The notes beneath the pieces are model-generated. The model worked only from the letters and a program-made list of their open reading frames with translations. It ran no database searches and was not told where the DNA came from. Of a DNA stretch of 64,000 nucleotides, positions 36,623 to 44,866 are shown piece after piece. The translations under genes were made by a program, and so were the position numbers. The first letter of the stretch is position 1; the number at the start of each line of letters is the position of its first letter. The DNA is from Anaerolineae bacterium (GTDB taxonomy: Bacteria > Chloroflexota > Anaerolineae > 4572-78 > J111). Location: NCBI GenBank assembly GCA_016926805.1, contig JAFGNV010000187.1, forward strand, positions 1-64,000, given 5' to 3'.

Positions 36623-38401
36623 TCAAGCAATCAACAATCGTTGAACTTCTGCTGCGGCCACCTCCGGCTCCAGCTTTTTGAACAACGGGGCAGGCTGGCG
36701 CAGCAATTGGCCCGGCAATAGCTGGCTGGGTTCCCAACGTCCGGTTGCCTGGCTGCCATCATAGCCCAGGGCCACGTGTTCGCGTTGCTGCTCACTGAAG
36801 CTCCGGGTATATTGACGGCCAAAGAGCTGGCCGTTGTAGCCCAAAAATTCATGCAAAAGCTGGCAGGTGTGGGGCAGAAATGGAGCCAGGAGAATCTTCA
36901 AGCTATCAATCACCCGCAACGCCACGTAGATCGAGGTTCCGGCAGCGGCTGGGTCTTCTTTAATCATCTGCCAGGGGGCCTTGCGATCCAAATACACGTT
37001 GGCCAGCCGGGCCAGACGGAAGGCTTCGTCGAGAGCCGCTTTCAGTTTTACTTCGGCCAGAAGCTGGCCAACCGATTCAAACCCGGCTTCGACTTCGGCC
37101 AGAATTTGCCGGTCGGTAGCGTCCAATCCGTTCGGGCCAATCTGCGGCACCTGGCCGTTATAGCGTTTGTAGGCAAAACCCAACACCCGATTGGCCAGGT
37201 TACCCCAGGTGGCCACCAATTCATCGTTGTTACGACGGACAAAATCTTCAAAAGTAAAATCGGTATCGCGGCTCTCCGGGGCAATGAAGGTGAGGTAGAA
37301 ACGGATAGGGTCGGGATCAAAACGTTCCAGCAGATCGGGCGCCCAGATAGCCCAGTTGCGGCTGGTGCTCAACTTCTGACCTTCCATGTTCAGATATTCG
37401 TTCGACGGCACATCGTAGGGCAAATTGAGCAATTTGTCGGGGTCGTCTTCATACAGGCGGCGACCCGTGCCAATCAACTCGGCGGGCCAGATAACGGCGT
37501 GAAAGGGAATATTGTCCTTGCCGATGAAGTAATAGGTTTTGGCCGAGGGGTCGTACCACCAATCTTTCCATTTTTCCGGCTCGCCGGCATTGGCCGCCCA
37601 TTCGATGCTGGCGCTGAAATAGCCAATAACGGCCTCAAACCACACGTAAATTCGTTTCCCGGCGTACCCTTCCAGGGGAATAGGAATCCCCCATTCCAGG
37701 TCACGGGTGATGGGCCGGCCTTTCAATCCCTCCTTAATGTACTGGCGACTGAAGTTGATGACATTGGGTCGCCAATAATCCTTGTCCGCCAGGTATTCTT
37801 CTACGGCGGGGCCGAGTTTGGCCAAATCCAGGTAAAAATGCTCGGTTTGGCGCAAAACAGGCGTGGTACCGTCGGTTTTACTGCGCGGGTCAATCAGCTC
37901 GGTGGGATCAAGCAATTTTTTGCAGTTGTCGCACTGGTCGCCGCGGGCGCCAAGGTAACCGCAATGAGGACAGGTGCCTTCAATGTAACGGTCGGGCAGA
38001 AAACGACCCTCGTTTTCGGAGTAGAATTGTTGCTCGGTTTGGGTGTAGAGGTAACCGTTGTTCAGGCAGGCAGTGAAAACGTCCTGAGACACACGATGAT
38101 GATTTTCGGTATCGGTGTGAGTGAACAAGTTGTAGGTGATCCCGATGCGCTGGAAAGTGTCCAAAAAACGCAGGTGGAAGCGCTCAAACAATTCCCGAGG
38201 TGACACGCCTTCAGCGTCGGCGCGCAAGGTAATGGGCGTGCCATGCGAATCGGAGCCGGAAACCATCAACACCTTGTTGCCTTTGAGTCGATGGTAGCGG
38301 GCAAAAATATCCGGCGGCAAATAGGCCCCGGCCAGATGGCCAATGTGTAAATCGCCGTTGGCGTAAGGCCAGGCAGTGCAGACCAGGATGTTCTCAGGCA
38401 T
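36623..38401 (-). CDS. metG: Methionyl-tRNA synthetase
   Basis: Class I synthetase charging tRNA-Met. HIGH is at residues 19-22 (DLHIGHLAG) and the KMSKS-equivalent is KLSTS at 343-347. A zinc knuckle with CPHCGYLGARGDQCDNC lies in the connective region, and the WYDPSAKTYYFIGKDNIPFH segment is typical. The anticodon-binding helical domain ends the protein at 592 residues; the C-terminal dimerisation (EMAP-like) domain of the longer bacterial forms is absent. It precedes folC. Confidence 0.96.
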   Translation of the reverse strand: MPENILVCTAWPYANGDLHIGHLAGAYLPPDIFARYHRLKGNKVLMVSGSDSHGTPITLRADAEGVSPRELFERFHLRFLDTFQRIGITYNLFTHTDTENHHRVSQDVFTACLNNGYLYTQTEQQFYSENEGRFLPDRYIEGTCPHCGYLGARGDQCDNCKKLLDPTELIDPRSKTDGTTPVLRQTEHFYLDLAKLGPAVEEYLADKDYWRPNVINFSRQYIKEGLKGRPITRDLEWGIPIPLEGYAGKRIYVWFEAVIGYFSASIEWAANAGEPEKWKDWWYDPSAKTYYFIGKDNIPFHAVIWPAELIGTGRRLYEDDPDKLLNLPYDVPSNEYLNMEGQKLSTSRNWAIWAPDLLERFDPDPIRFYLTFIAPESRDTDFTFEDFVRRNNDELVATWGNLANRVLGFAYKRYNGQVPQIGPNGLDATDRQILAEVEAGFESVGQLLAEVKLKAALDEAFRLARLANVYLDRKAPWQMIKEDPAAAGTSIYVALRVIDSLKILLAPFLPHTCQLLHEFLGYNGQLFGRQYTRSFSEQQREHVALGYDGSQATGRWEPSQLLPGQLLRQPAPLFKKLEPEVAAAEVQRLLIA

Positions 38402-38548
38402 AGGATGCCTCCTCTGAGCAAAAGGTTTGTGGTTTGGTGGCGTGGCGCGTGTTGCGTCGTGCGTGAGGGATATTATCTATGAAACGGCAGTAATAAGCAA
38501 CCTGAAAGAAGTGGGATAATTGTTACCCGGAGATAGGCGGCGTAATCA
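38402..38548. other. Short intergenic spacer
   Basis: Spacer of 147 bases between two minus-strand genes. Nothing beyond an ordinary spacer was recognised. Confidence 0.4.
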
Positions 38549-38995
38549 TCAAAACCGCGCAGATTTTTCGTTTGATTTTCTGGGCAAAATTTCCAGGGTG
38601 AGACAATACTCACGGAAACCGGCAGCTTTCCAAAACTGGATGGCGCGGGAGTTGGACCACAGGGCCTCCACCAGCCGGCGTCTGTTTTGGGGCCAGATGT
38701 CGTTGAGCAGAATTTGCATCGCCCGGCGACCGATTCCCTCTCGCCGCCGGTGGCGCACCACAAAAAATTGGCGCAGGTAGATTTCCGCCCCGTCGTTCCG
38801 GTAGAGGGCGTAAGCCACAACTGCGCCATCTTCTTCAAAAATGATGGCCTGGTAGTCTGTGCCCAACCAGCCTCGCATCCGGCCTTCCAGTTCGGGCACG
38901 GTCATGGGGTTGCGATGCCCTTCGTCGCGGATGAGTTGATGGTTGAGTTGGGCCAGAAGGGGACAATCGTTGGGGGTGGCATGGCGATAGCGCAT
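38549..38995 (-). CDS. GNAT-family N-acetyltransferase
   Basis: The 148-residue protein has a single GNAT fold: MRYRHATPNDCPLLAQL at the start, IIFEEDGAVVAYALY in the central sheet, the acetyl-CoA loop VVRHRRREGIGRRAMQIL and a terminal helix FWKAAGFREY. The substrate is unknown. ATG 38995 has an aagggg site 7 bases upstream; the longer frame (39031) overlaps the neighbouring lipoprotein gene. Confidence 0.9.
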   Translation of the reverse strand: MRYRHATPNDCPLLAQLNHQLIRDEGHRNPMTVPELEGRMRGWLGTDYQAIIFEEDGAVVAYALYRNDGAEIYLRQFFVVRHRRREGIGRRAMQILLNDIWPQNRRRLVEALWSNSRAIQFWKAAGFREYCLTLEILPRKSNEKSARF

Positions 38996-39006
38996 ACAAC
39001 ATCCCC

Positions 39007-40449
39007 TTACCGATAATCCCACGTTAACCACTCGACCGTCAAATTACCGGCCAAATCCCATTCAGCCACATAGAACTTGCCGTAGCGGCCCTGGCTGGTT
39101 TTGTAACAGCCGGTCATCAGGGCGGTGCCGTTGCCGGTATTGATCGGCTGGCCGTAGCTGGCTGTCAGGCACCTATCCAGGGTAATGTCGCCGTAGGACG
39201 AACTCAGGAGCGCCCCTGTGGCACCACGTTGGGGGATAAATTGTTTCTTCTGCCCGTCCCAATAAAAATCCACATCGGAGCCGATGGTATCCTGCACCAC
39301 GCCCTGGTCAAAATCGATACTCTGGCCGTGAACAATACGGTTTCTGCCGCTCCGCAGCACCGGCACGGTGGTGGGGGTAGGTCCGGCCACCTGAATGCTC
39401 AACTGGGCGGTGGTTTCTCCGGCGTCGTTGCGAGCGATGAGGGTATAGGTGGTGTCGCTGGTAGGGGCAATGGTTTTGCTGCCCGGCGCAACCACGCCCT
39501 CTTCCACCCCGTTGTGGCGCAGATAGGCCGTTTTGGCATTGGCCAGATCCCAATTGAGGGTCACGCTCTCGCCAGGGGCGATAATGTAACGGTCGGCGGT
39601 AAAACTGTAGATGGTAGGTTTGAAATTATCGGTCCCCAAATCCGATGGCGCCGTTTCCGTTGCCGGAGCGCTGGGTTCGGGGGGTATCTCGGCCACTGGC
39701 ACGCCGCCGGTGTTGATGGCAGAGGAGAATTCGCCCCCTGCGGCCACCCAGCCCACCTCGCCCTGCGCCGAGGGATAGACAATCTGCCACCAGTAACCCA
39801 GTTCGTCCCGGCCCACAATTTCGGCAGACTGGTTCTGGGCCAACCGGCCGATAACGGGGTAAGCCGTGCCCGGCCCGCTCCGAACGTTCAGGGCAATCAG
39901 AGCCGTAACAATGGGTTTGAGTTTAACCTGATCGCCGGTTGACCCAGGTGTGGGGGTAGGTATGGGTATGGACGTTGCCGGGGGCGAGGTAGGGGTATCG
40001 GGCACAGCCGTGGGCAGCAGTTCAACCGGCACCGGCGTGGGGAGTATCTCGCTCCCGGTATCGCCCACCTCAACCACCACCTGAACCGGCTCACTGGAAT
40101 CACCGTCCAAACTAAAGGCCACGGCCTGAATAACGTAGCTGCCATCGCGCTCGGGTGTCCACACGTAACTGGCCACAAAGGCGTTAACCGGCGGGTTGAC
40201 CACTTCCACGTAAACCGGTTTGCCGTTGATGGTCACCTCTACCTGAGCCACCCCCACTGCATCGGTCGCGCCAAATTCCAGGGTAACCGCTTGCCCCACG
40301 GTAAAGCGGCTGCCCTCACCTGGCGCCGATATGGTCACAACGGGTCGGTCGGATTGGGCCGCTGGCTTACCCGATGTGGCGCAGGCAGTGACTGCCAGAA
40401 ATAGTCCCAGGATAATCAGCAAGATAAATCGTCGGCTAAACTTCCTCAT
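39007..40449 (-). CDS. Lipoprotein with Ig-like and SH3b domains
   Basis: ATG 40449 starts a lipoprotein signal with lipobox VTAC (Cys at about residue 23), preceded by an aggag site. An Ig-like domain (about 40-130: VVTISAPGEGSRFTVGQAV) comes first, then a Pro/Thr linker. A bacterial SH3 (SH3b) domain follows at about 175-240 (LNVRSGPGTAYPVIGRL, VGWVAAGG), then a second Ig-like domain (about 270-355). The C-terminal region of about 115 residues is unfamiliar. SH3b domains generally bind cell-wall peptides or glycans, so attachment to the envelope is likely. No enzyme motif is seen. Confidence 0.82.
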   Translation of the reverse strand: MRKFSRRFILLIILGLFLAVTACATSGKPAAQSDRPVVTISAPGEGSRFTVGQAVTLEFGATDAVGVAQVEVTINGKPVYVEVVNPPVNAFVASYVWTPERDGSYVIQAVAFSLDGDSSEPVQVVVEVGDTGSEILPTPVPVELLPTAVPDTPTSPPATSIPIPTPTPGSTGDQVKLKPIVTALIALNVRSGPGTAYPVIGRLAQNQSAEIVGRDELGYWWQIVYPSAQGEVGWVAAGGEFSSAINTGGVPVAEIPPEPSAPATETAPSDLGTDNFKPTIYSFTADRYIIAPGESVTLNWDLANAKTAYLRHNGVEEGVVAPGSKTIAPTSDTTYTLIARNDAGETTAQLSIQVAGPTPTTVPVLRSGRNRIVHGQSIDFDQGVVQDTIGSDVDFYWDGQKKQFIPQRGATGALLSSSYGDITLDRCLTASYGQPINTGNGTALMTGCYKTSQGRYGKFYVAEWDLAGNLTVEWLTWDYR

Positions 40450-40675
40450 CAGACCTCTCCTTTGTTCAAACGCCTGATTGATCCATTTTCTTGCGGTCAG
40501 CGGCAACAACTATGCCCGGCATAAATCAATAACAAATGGGATTGGACGAACTTTGGGCGACGCGGTTGGTGGTTGCCTGATAAAAAATCGTCATCTGAGG
40601 TAGGGTAGATCGGCGAGACTACCGGGGAATTTGATGCCAACTTTTAAACAACGTGGCGGCAGAATTGCCCGATCC
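40450..40675. other. Intergenic region between GT2 and the SH3b lipoprotein
   Basis: Both flanking genes are on the minus strand; an adequate terminator for the GT2 gene could not be seen. No ORF with a credible start lies here. Confidence 0.35.
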
Positions 40676-41410
40676 TCACCAAGCCGTAACCGGCGATGGT
40701 TGCGGTTCATAACGTCCTTGCCGATCATTTTGCCGTACCGCAAAAATGTCCCGAAACATGCGAACAGTATCACGTACCGGATGGACCTTGCTTTCGGCCT
40801 GGTAATACCAGTGAATGGGGACCTCGATGATGCGGTAGCCTCGTTTTTGGGCAATATACAGGATTTCCACGTCGAACCCGAAGCCAGCAATGGTTTGGCA
40901 GGAGAAGAGGTCCCGGGTTACGGAATGGTGAAAACATTTGAACCCGCACTGGGTATCTTCAAAACCCGGCACGGCCAACACCTTGACCAGCCAATTGAAG
41001 ACCCGTCCCATCATGTGACGATAACCCGGCTCGTTATAACGAATAGCCCCTTTTGCTTCGCGGGAGCCAATGGCTATCTGGTAACTGTTTTGTTGGGGAG
41101 GTAAAAATTTGGGTAATTCGGTGATAGGCATGGCCAGGTCGGCATCACACAACAGGGTATATTCACCCCTGGCTTGCAGCATGCCAACTTTCACGGCATG
41201 GCCTTTGCCTCCGTGCTCGGCCCGGATCAAGCGCACACCGGGGTGTTGGGTCGAAAGCGCTTCGACAATTTCGGGCGTGCGGTCAACACTGCCATCATCG
41301 ACAATCAGTACCTCGGCTTCGTAATCCTGGCCAGTGATGAATTCAGTCACCTGGGACAGAGTGCGCGGCAACCGAGACTCCTCGTTGTAGGCCGGAATCA
41401 CTATGGTCAA
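40676..41410 (-). CDS. Family 2 glycosyltransferase, dolichyl-phosphate sugar synthase-like
   Basis: The 244-residue GT-A enzyme has IVIPAYNEESRLPRTL, the nucleotide-binding DDGS (residues 38-41), the metal-binding CDADLAMP (Asp89/Asp91) and the HHSVTRDLF/GFGFDVEILYIA segments of the Alg5/DPM group. Such enzymes load a sugar onto polyprenyl phosphate at the inner membrane face; the product feeds GT-C transferases such as those encoded just downstream on the other strand. There is no membrane segment. The start is uncertain: TTG 41410 is the only standard start codon in place, and the residues SSPFL encoded just before it match how family members usually begin. Confidence 0.87.
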   Translation of the reverse strand: MTIVIPAYNEESRLPRTLSQVTEFITGQDYEAEVLIVDDGSVDRTPEIVEALSTQHPGVRLIRAEHGGKGHAVKVGMLQARGEYTLLCDADLAMPITELPKFLPPQQNSYQIAIGSREAKGAIRYNEPGYRHMMGRVFNWLVKVLAVPGFEDTQCGFKCFHHSVTRDLFSCQTIAGFGFDVEILYIAQKRGYRIIEVPIHWYYQAESKVHPVRDTVRMFRDIFAVRQNDRQGRYEPQPSPVTAW

Positions 41411-41548
41411 AAAAGGGGAGGAAATTTGACGATTGATAGTGCTCTACTCCAAACAACTAAAATGGCCTCGCCCGTGGCAACGAAGGCAAGGCATGATACA
41501 CGTCCCCTGTTCTTTTGGCAAAAACGGATTTATGACCAATACCCCAAC

Positions 41549-41577
41549 TGGTCATCTTGTTAAGCCTTTGCTATAAT
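41549..41577 (+). promoter_or_regulatory. Promoter of the pentapeptide/GT-C cluster with an overlapping inverted repeat
   Basis: TGGTCA (41549-41554) and TATAAT (41572-41577) are 17 bases apart. The inverted repeat tgacca (41533-41538) / tggtca (41549-41554) covers the -35 box, a position suited to a repressor operator. The ATG of the first gene is at 41617. Confidence 0.6.
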
Positions 41578-41616
41578 GCAGGCTACATACTGTCAGCAGT
41601 TATCCTTTAGCGGAGC

Positions 41617-42363
41617 ATGTCAGTGGATATACGAGAACTTGTGGAGCAATATCATGCCGGGAATCGTGATTTTAGAGGCGTCGACCTGACCGGTTTTGTG
41701 TTATATGGCGTCAATCTGAGCGAAGCCAATTTCCAGCGGGCCAATTTGAGCAAGGCCAAATTGATAGAAGCCAATTTACGGGGCTGCAATTTAAGCGAGT
41801 CCATTTTAATTGAGGTCAATCTCACCCATGCCGATTTGAGTCATAGCAACCTCAATTGGGCTAAATTGAACGGGGCCAATCTGGTCCAGGCCAAACTCAT
41901 GCAAACCAATATGATTGAAGTGAATCTGAGCCGAACCAAATTATACGAGGCCGATCTTAGCGAGGCTATTCTCAGTTGGGCCGATTTGAGCTGGGCCAAA
42001 CTGTACGAAGCTCAACTAAGCTGGGCCAACCTCAACGGGGCTAACCTGAGCCGGGCCCGCCTCATTGCTGCAAATTTGAACGAAGTAGACCTCAGCGAAG
42101 CCGGTTTGGCCTCGGCGGATTTGAGTTATGCCGACTTGCGCGAGGCCAAGTTAAGATTCGCCAATCTGGAAGAGGCCATTCTGCGTCGCGCTAATCTCAG
42201 TGGCACCGACTTGCGTGACGTCAATCTCGCCGAAGCCGACCTGACCGGGGCACAGTTGAATTGGGCCAACCTGAGCGGGGCCAAAGTGAGTCAGGATCAA
42301 CTGGACCGGGCGGCCGGTCTGGAAGGCGTCATCCTGCCCGATGGGTCGATTTATGCCGGGTAA
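41617..42363 (+). CDS. Pentapeptide-repeat protein heading the glycosyltransferase cluster
   Basis: From about residue 18 to 225 the protein is an unbroken series of A(N/D)LxxA-like pentapeptides (about 40), with more bulky residues than the NurA-linked protein (NLNWAKLNGANL, ADLSWAKLYEAQL). It ends with the cap phrase GVILPDGSIYAG, much like the other pentapeptide protein. A right-handed beta-helix is certain in form, unknown in function. Its last codons overlap the start of the first membrane glycosyltransferase gene, so translation is coupled. Confidence 0.9.
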   Translation: MSVDIRELVEQYHAGNRDFRGVDLTGFVLYGVNLSEANFQRANLSKAKLIEANLRGCNLSESILIEVNLTHADLSHSNLNWAKLNGANLVQAKLMQTNMIEVNLSRTKLYEADLSEAILSWADLSWAKLYEAQLSWANLNGANLSRARLIAANLNEVDLSEAGLASADLSYADLREAKLRFANLEEAILRRANLSGTDLRDVNLAEADLTGAQLNWANLSGAKVSQDQLDRAAGLEGVILPDGSIYAG

Positions 42364-44857
42364 GCTAAACCCCAAATACCAACGCCGTCTGCTGGCTTTG
42401 TGTTTGGGGCTGTTCTTATTTTCCATTTATCTATTCAGTTATCGGGGCGGCTTTCACTCGATTGACGAGGTGGCCATGTATGCGGTTACCGAAAGCCTTG
42501 CCAAATTCGGTCGTTTTAACATCGATCAAATTGCCTGGATTCAGTGGACGACCACTCAAGCCGAGGCCCAGGGTTTTTTTGGCCAGGACGGACACGTTTA
42601 CTCCAAAAAAGGCCTGGCCCTCTCTTTGGCACAGGTTCCCTTCTATTGGCTGGCCCTGCATCTACCGGGCATTGGCATGCTGCAAACCGTGTCGCTGCTG
42701 AATGTGGTGATTACCGCGGCCACCGGTCTGCTTATCTTCATGTTTCTCCACCGGCTGAATTTCTCCACCCAAACCTGTGTTGTTACTGCTTTAATTTTTG
42801 GCCTGGCCACCATTGCCGCTGTATACGCCAAGTATCTCTTCAGCGAACCGCTGGCCGGATTGTTATTGCTGCTAGCGGCCTACATGCTATTTGCCTATGG
42901 TCAAGAGGGGGGACTGCGGCATGTGGTCATTGCCGGGCTGGCCGCCGGTTTTGCTGTTGTCACCCGCGCCAACAATCTATTTACCCTGCCGGTGTTTGGG
43001 TTATATTTGATCTGGATTACAGGCCGACCCGTTACTAAAGTTCAGCGAGATCATGGACCGCAGACCGCGTATTCTGTATTCCGTATTCTGTACCTCGCCT
43101 TACGTTCAGTCCTCATTCCCCTCGTGGTATTCATCGCCGCTCTGGCCATTCCCGGCCTTATTCTGATGGGCTACAACGCTATTCGCTCCGGCAACCCGTT
43201 TGACACCGGCTACGATCTGGCCCTCTTTTCGCCCAATATTCTGCTGGGACTCTATAAATTATTGTTCAGCCCCTTGCGGGGTTTGTTTGTCTACACGCCC
43301 ATCTTGTTGTTGAGCCTGCCCGGCTGGTGGTATCTGCGTAAAACCCATCCGGCCGAGGCCTGGCTTTTAGCCGGGTTGGTCGGAATTACGCTTGTGCTTT
43401 TCTCAGCCTGGTCCTCCGGCGAGGGGCTTTCCTGGGGCAGCCGTTTTCTGGTGCCGGTGATTCCCTTTTTTCTGATTAGCCTGGCACCAATGGTTGAAAA
43501 GACAGTAAGTAGTGGGGTAGCAAATAGCAGCATGAGCTGGTTGCCCCCCTCCAGCTCTTTCCACAGGGGGGAGAATCCGCCAACTTTCCTCCCTTTGGGG
43601 GGGATTGAGGAAGGGCTTTCCACCCAAACGGGATTTACCGCCCTACGCCTTACGTTTTACGCTCTGCTCCTTCTCTCCCTGCTCATCCAATTCCTCGGTA
43701 TCGCTATCAACCCCTGGATTTTTCTGGCCAGGCTGCAAGAAAAATTTGGTGGGGAGTTCTTTTTAGAAAAAACTGCCGCCCTTTACAACTTTCGTTATAA
43801 CCAAATTGCCGGACAAATCCAGGCCTGGTCGCTGCAAAATTCAGACGTGGCCTGGTGGCAACCGTGGGGATTCGATGGGCTGGCCTTTGGTTTGAGCCTG
43901 GTTTTGGTTTTATTCTCCGGCTGGCTCCTGTGGCAACAACTGGCCGCCCACCACCGGCCATCGACCGCTACAAAAAAATTTACCAACCTCACCCCTCACC
44001 CTTCATCCTTCACCCTTTATGCCTCCCTCCTACTCCTTCCGGCCATCATCACCTACGCCCTGCTCGCCCGCTACTACCACACCGACCGGCAATTCGGCCC
44101 ACCCGACGACACCTACACTCGCGCGCTCAACACGGCGGCAAGCCGGGGTAATAGTGACGATCAAATCGCCACCGTGGCCCAATACCACTATCACGTACCG
44201 ATGAATCGCTTCAAGGCCAGCATTCCCCTCACCGGCTTTGCGCAACAATCGTGGCCGCTGCCACAAACCGCCCTGCCACTATTGCGAGATGTTACGGCTG
44301 GATCAAGTGTATGGCTGGTGACCGTCGGTTTTCAACCCGCCGCGGCCAGCAACGCCGCCGAGCAATGGCTAACCTTCAACACCTTCAAAGTCAGCGATGA
44401 ATGGCTGGACGGCAGCGTGCGCTTGGCGCGTTATGCCACCCAAAAACCAAAAACAATCCGCCCCATCAATGCCACGCTGGGCCAGGCAGAAGTGCAGTTA
44501 GCCGAAGTCAACTTGGTGGAAACAATCCAACCCGGAGCAACTCTGCCCGTGGAATTTTTCTGGTTGGCGCTCGATCAGCCCCAAGCGGACTACAATCTCT
44601 TCCTCCAACTTCTCGATATGGACGGAACTCTCATTGCCCAGCACGATAACCCGCCCAATGGTGGCTACACACCCACCTCCACCTGGCAGCCCGGCCAGCC
44701 TGTCACCACCCGCCACGCTCTGGCTCTCCCGGCCGATCTGGCTCCCGGCGAATATCAATTGATTGCGGGCCTGTACCATCCGGTCACCGGAGTGCGTTTG
44801 GCCGTGGCCAGCGGCGGTGATTGGGTCAATTTGGGCAGTGTCACCATCAAACGTTAA
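42341..44857 (+). CDS. GT-C membrane glycosyltransferase with one C-terminal beta-sandwich module
   Basis: The 838-residue protein has about twelve membrane helices. The first outer loop has the Asp-Glu pair (HSIDEVAMY) that GT39/GT-C enzymes use for metal or acceptor binding, and FSEPLAGLLLLLAAY is typical. They transfer sugar from polyprenyl phosphate on the outer face. The C-terminal 130 residues form an exported module (PVEFFWLALD, YNLFLQLLDMDG, PGEYQLIAGLYHPVTGVRL). Three loops contain repeat-derived in-frame sequence (43061-43110, 43541-43670, 43988-44030). The gene overlaps the pentapeptide gene by 23 bases (ATG 42341; ATG 42353 is an alternative). Confidence 0.85.
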   Translation: MGRFMPGKLNPKYQRRLLALCLGLFLFSIYLFSYRGGFHSIDEVAMYAVTESLAKFGRFNIDQIAWIQWTTTQAEAQGFFGQDGHVYSKKGLALSLAQVPFYWLALHLPGIGMLQTVSLLNVVITAATGLLIFMFLHRLNFSTQTCVVTALIFGLATIAAVYAKYLFSEPLAGLLLLLAAYMLFAYGQEGGLRHVVIAGLAAGFAVVTRANNLFTLPVFGLYLIWITGRPVTKVQRDHGPQTAYSVFRILYLALRSVLIPLVVFIAALAIPGLILMGYNAIRSGNPFDTGYDLALFSPNILLGLYKLLFSPLRGLFVYTPILLLSLPGWWYLRKTHPAEAWLLAGLVGITLVLFSAWSSGEGLSWGSRFLVPVIPFFLISLAPMVEKTVSSGVANSSMSWLPPSSSFHRGENPPTFLPLGGIEEGLSTQTGFTALRLTFYALLLLSLLIQFLGIAINPWIFLARLQEKFGGEFFLEKTAALYNFRYNQIAGQIQAWSLQNSDVAWWQPWGFDGLAFGLSLVLVLFSGWLLWQQLAAHHRPSTATKKFTNLTPHPSSFTLYASLLLLPAIITYALLARYYHTDRQFGPPDDTYTRALNTAASRGNSDDQIATVAQYHYHVPMNRFKASIPLTGFAQQSWPLPQTALPLLRDVTAGSSVWLVTVGFQPAAASNAAEQWLTFNTFKVSDEWLDGSVRLARYATQKPKTIRPINATLGQAEVQLAEVNLVETIQPGATLPVEFFWLALDQPQADYNLFLQLLDMDGTLIAQHDNPPNGGYTPTSTWQPGQPVTTRHALALPADLAPGEYQLIAGLYHPVTGVRLAVASGGDWVNLGSVTIKR
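43541..43670. repeat. Dispersed-repeat sequence incorporated in frame into a glycosyltransferase gene
   Basis: Runs cccccctcc, aggggggag, ctttgggggggatt and then ccctacgccttacgttttac give low-complexity protein (SWLPPSSSFHRGENPPTF, then LRLTFYALLL) between two membrane helices. The block does not break the frame. The composition and repeated words mark it as a mobile or slipped repeat rather than conserved coding sequence. Confidence 0.6.
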
Positions 44858-44866
44858 ACAGGAACC

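Noticed and set aside
36776-38203. A 475-codon open frame on the plus strand opposite metG
   Set aside because: It lies wholly inside metG on the other strand, has no ribosome site or known motif, and mirrors the GC-rich third positions of metG. MetRS motifs on the minus strand are complete.
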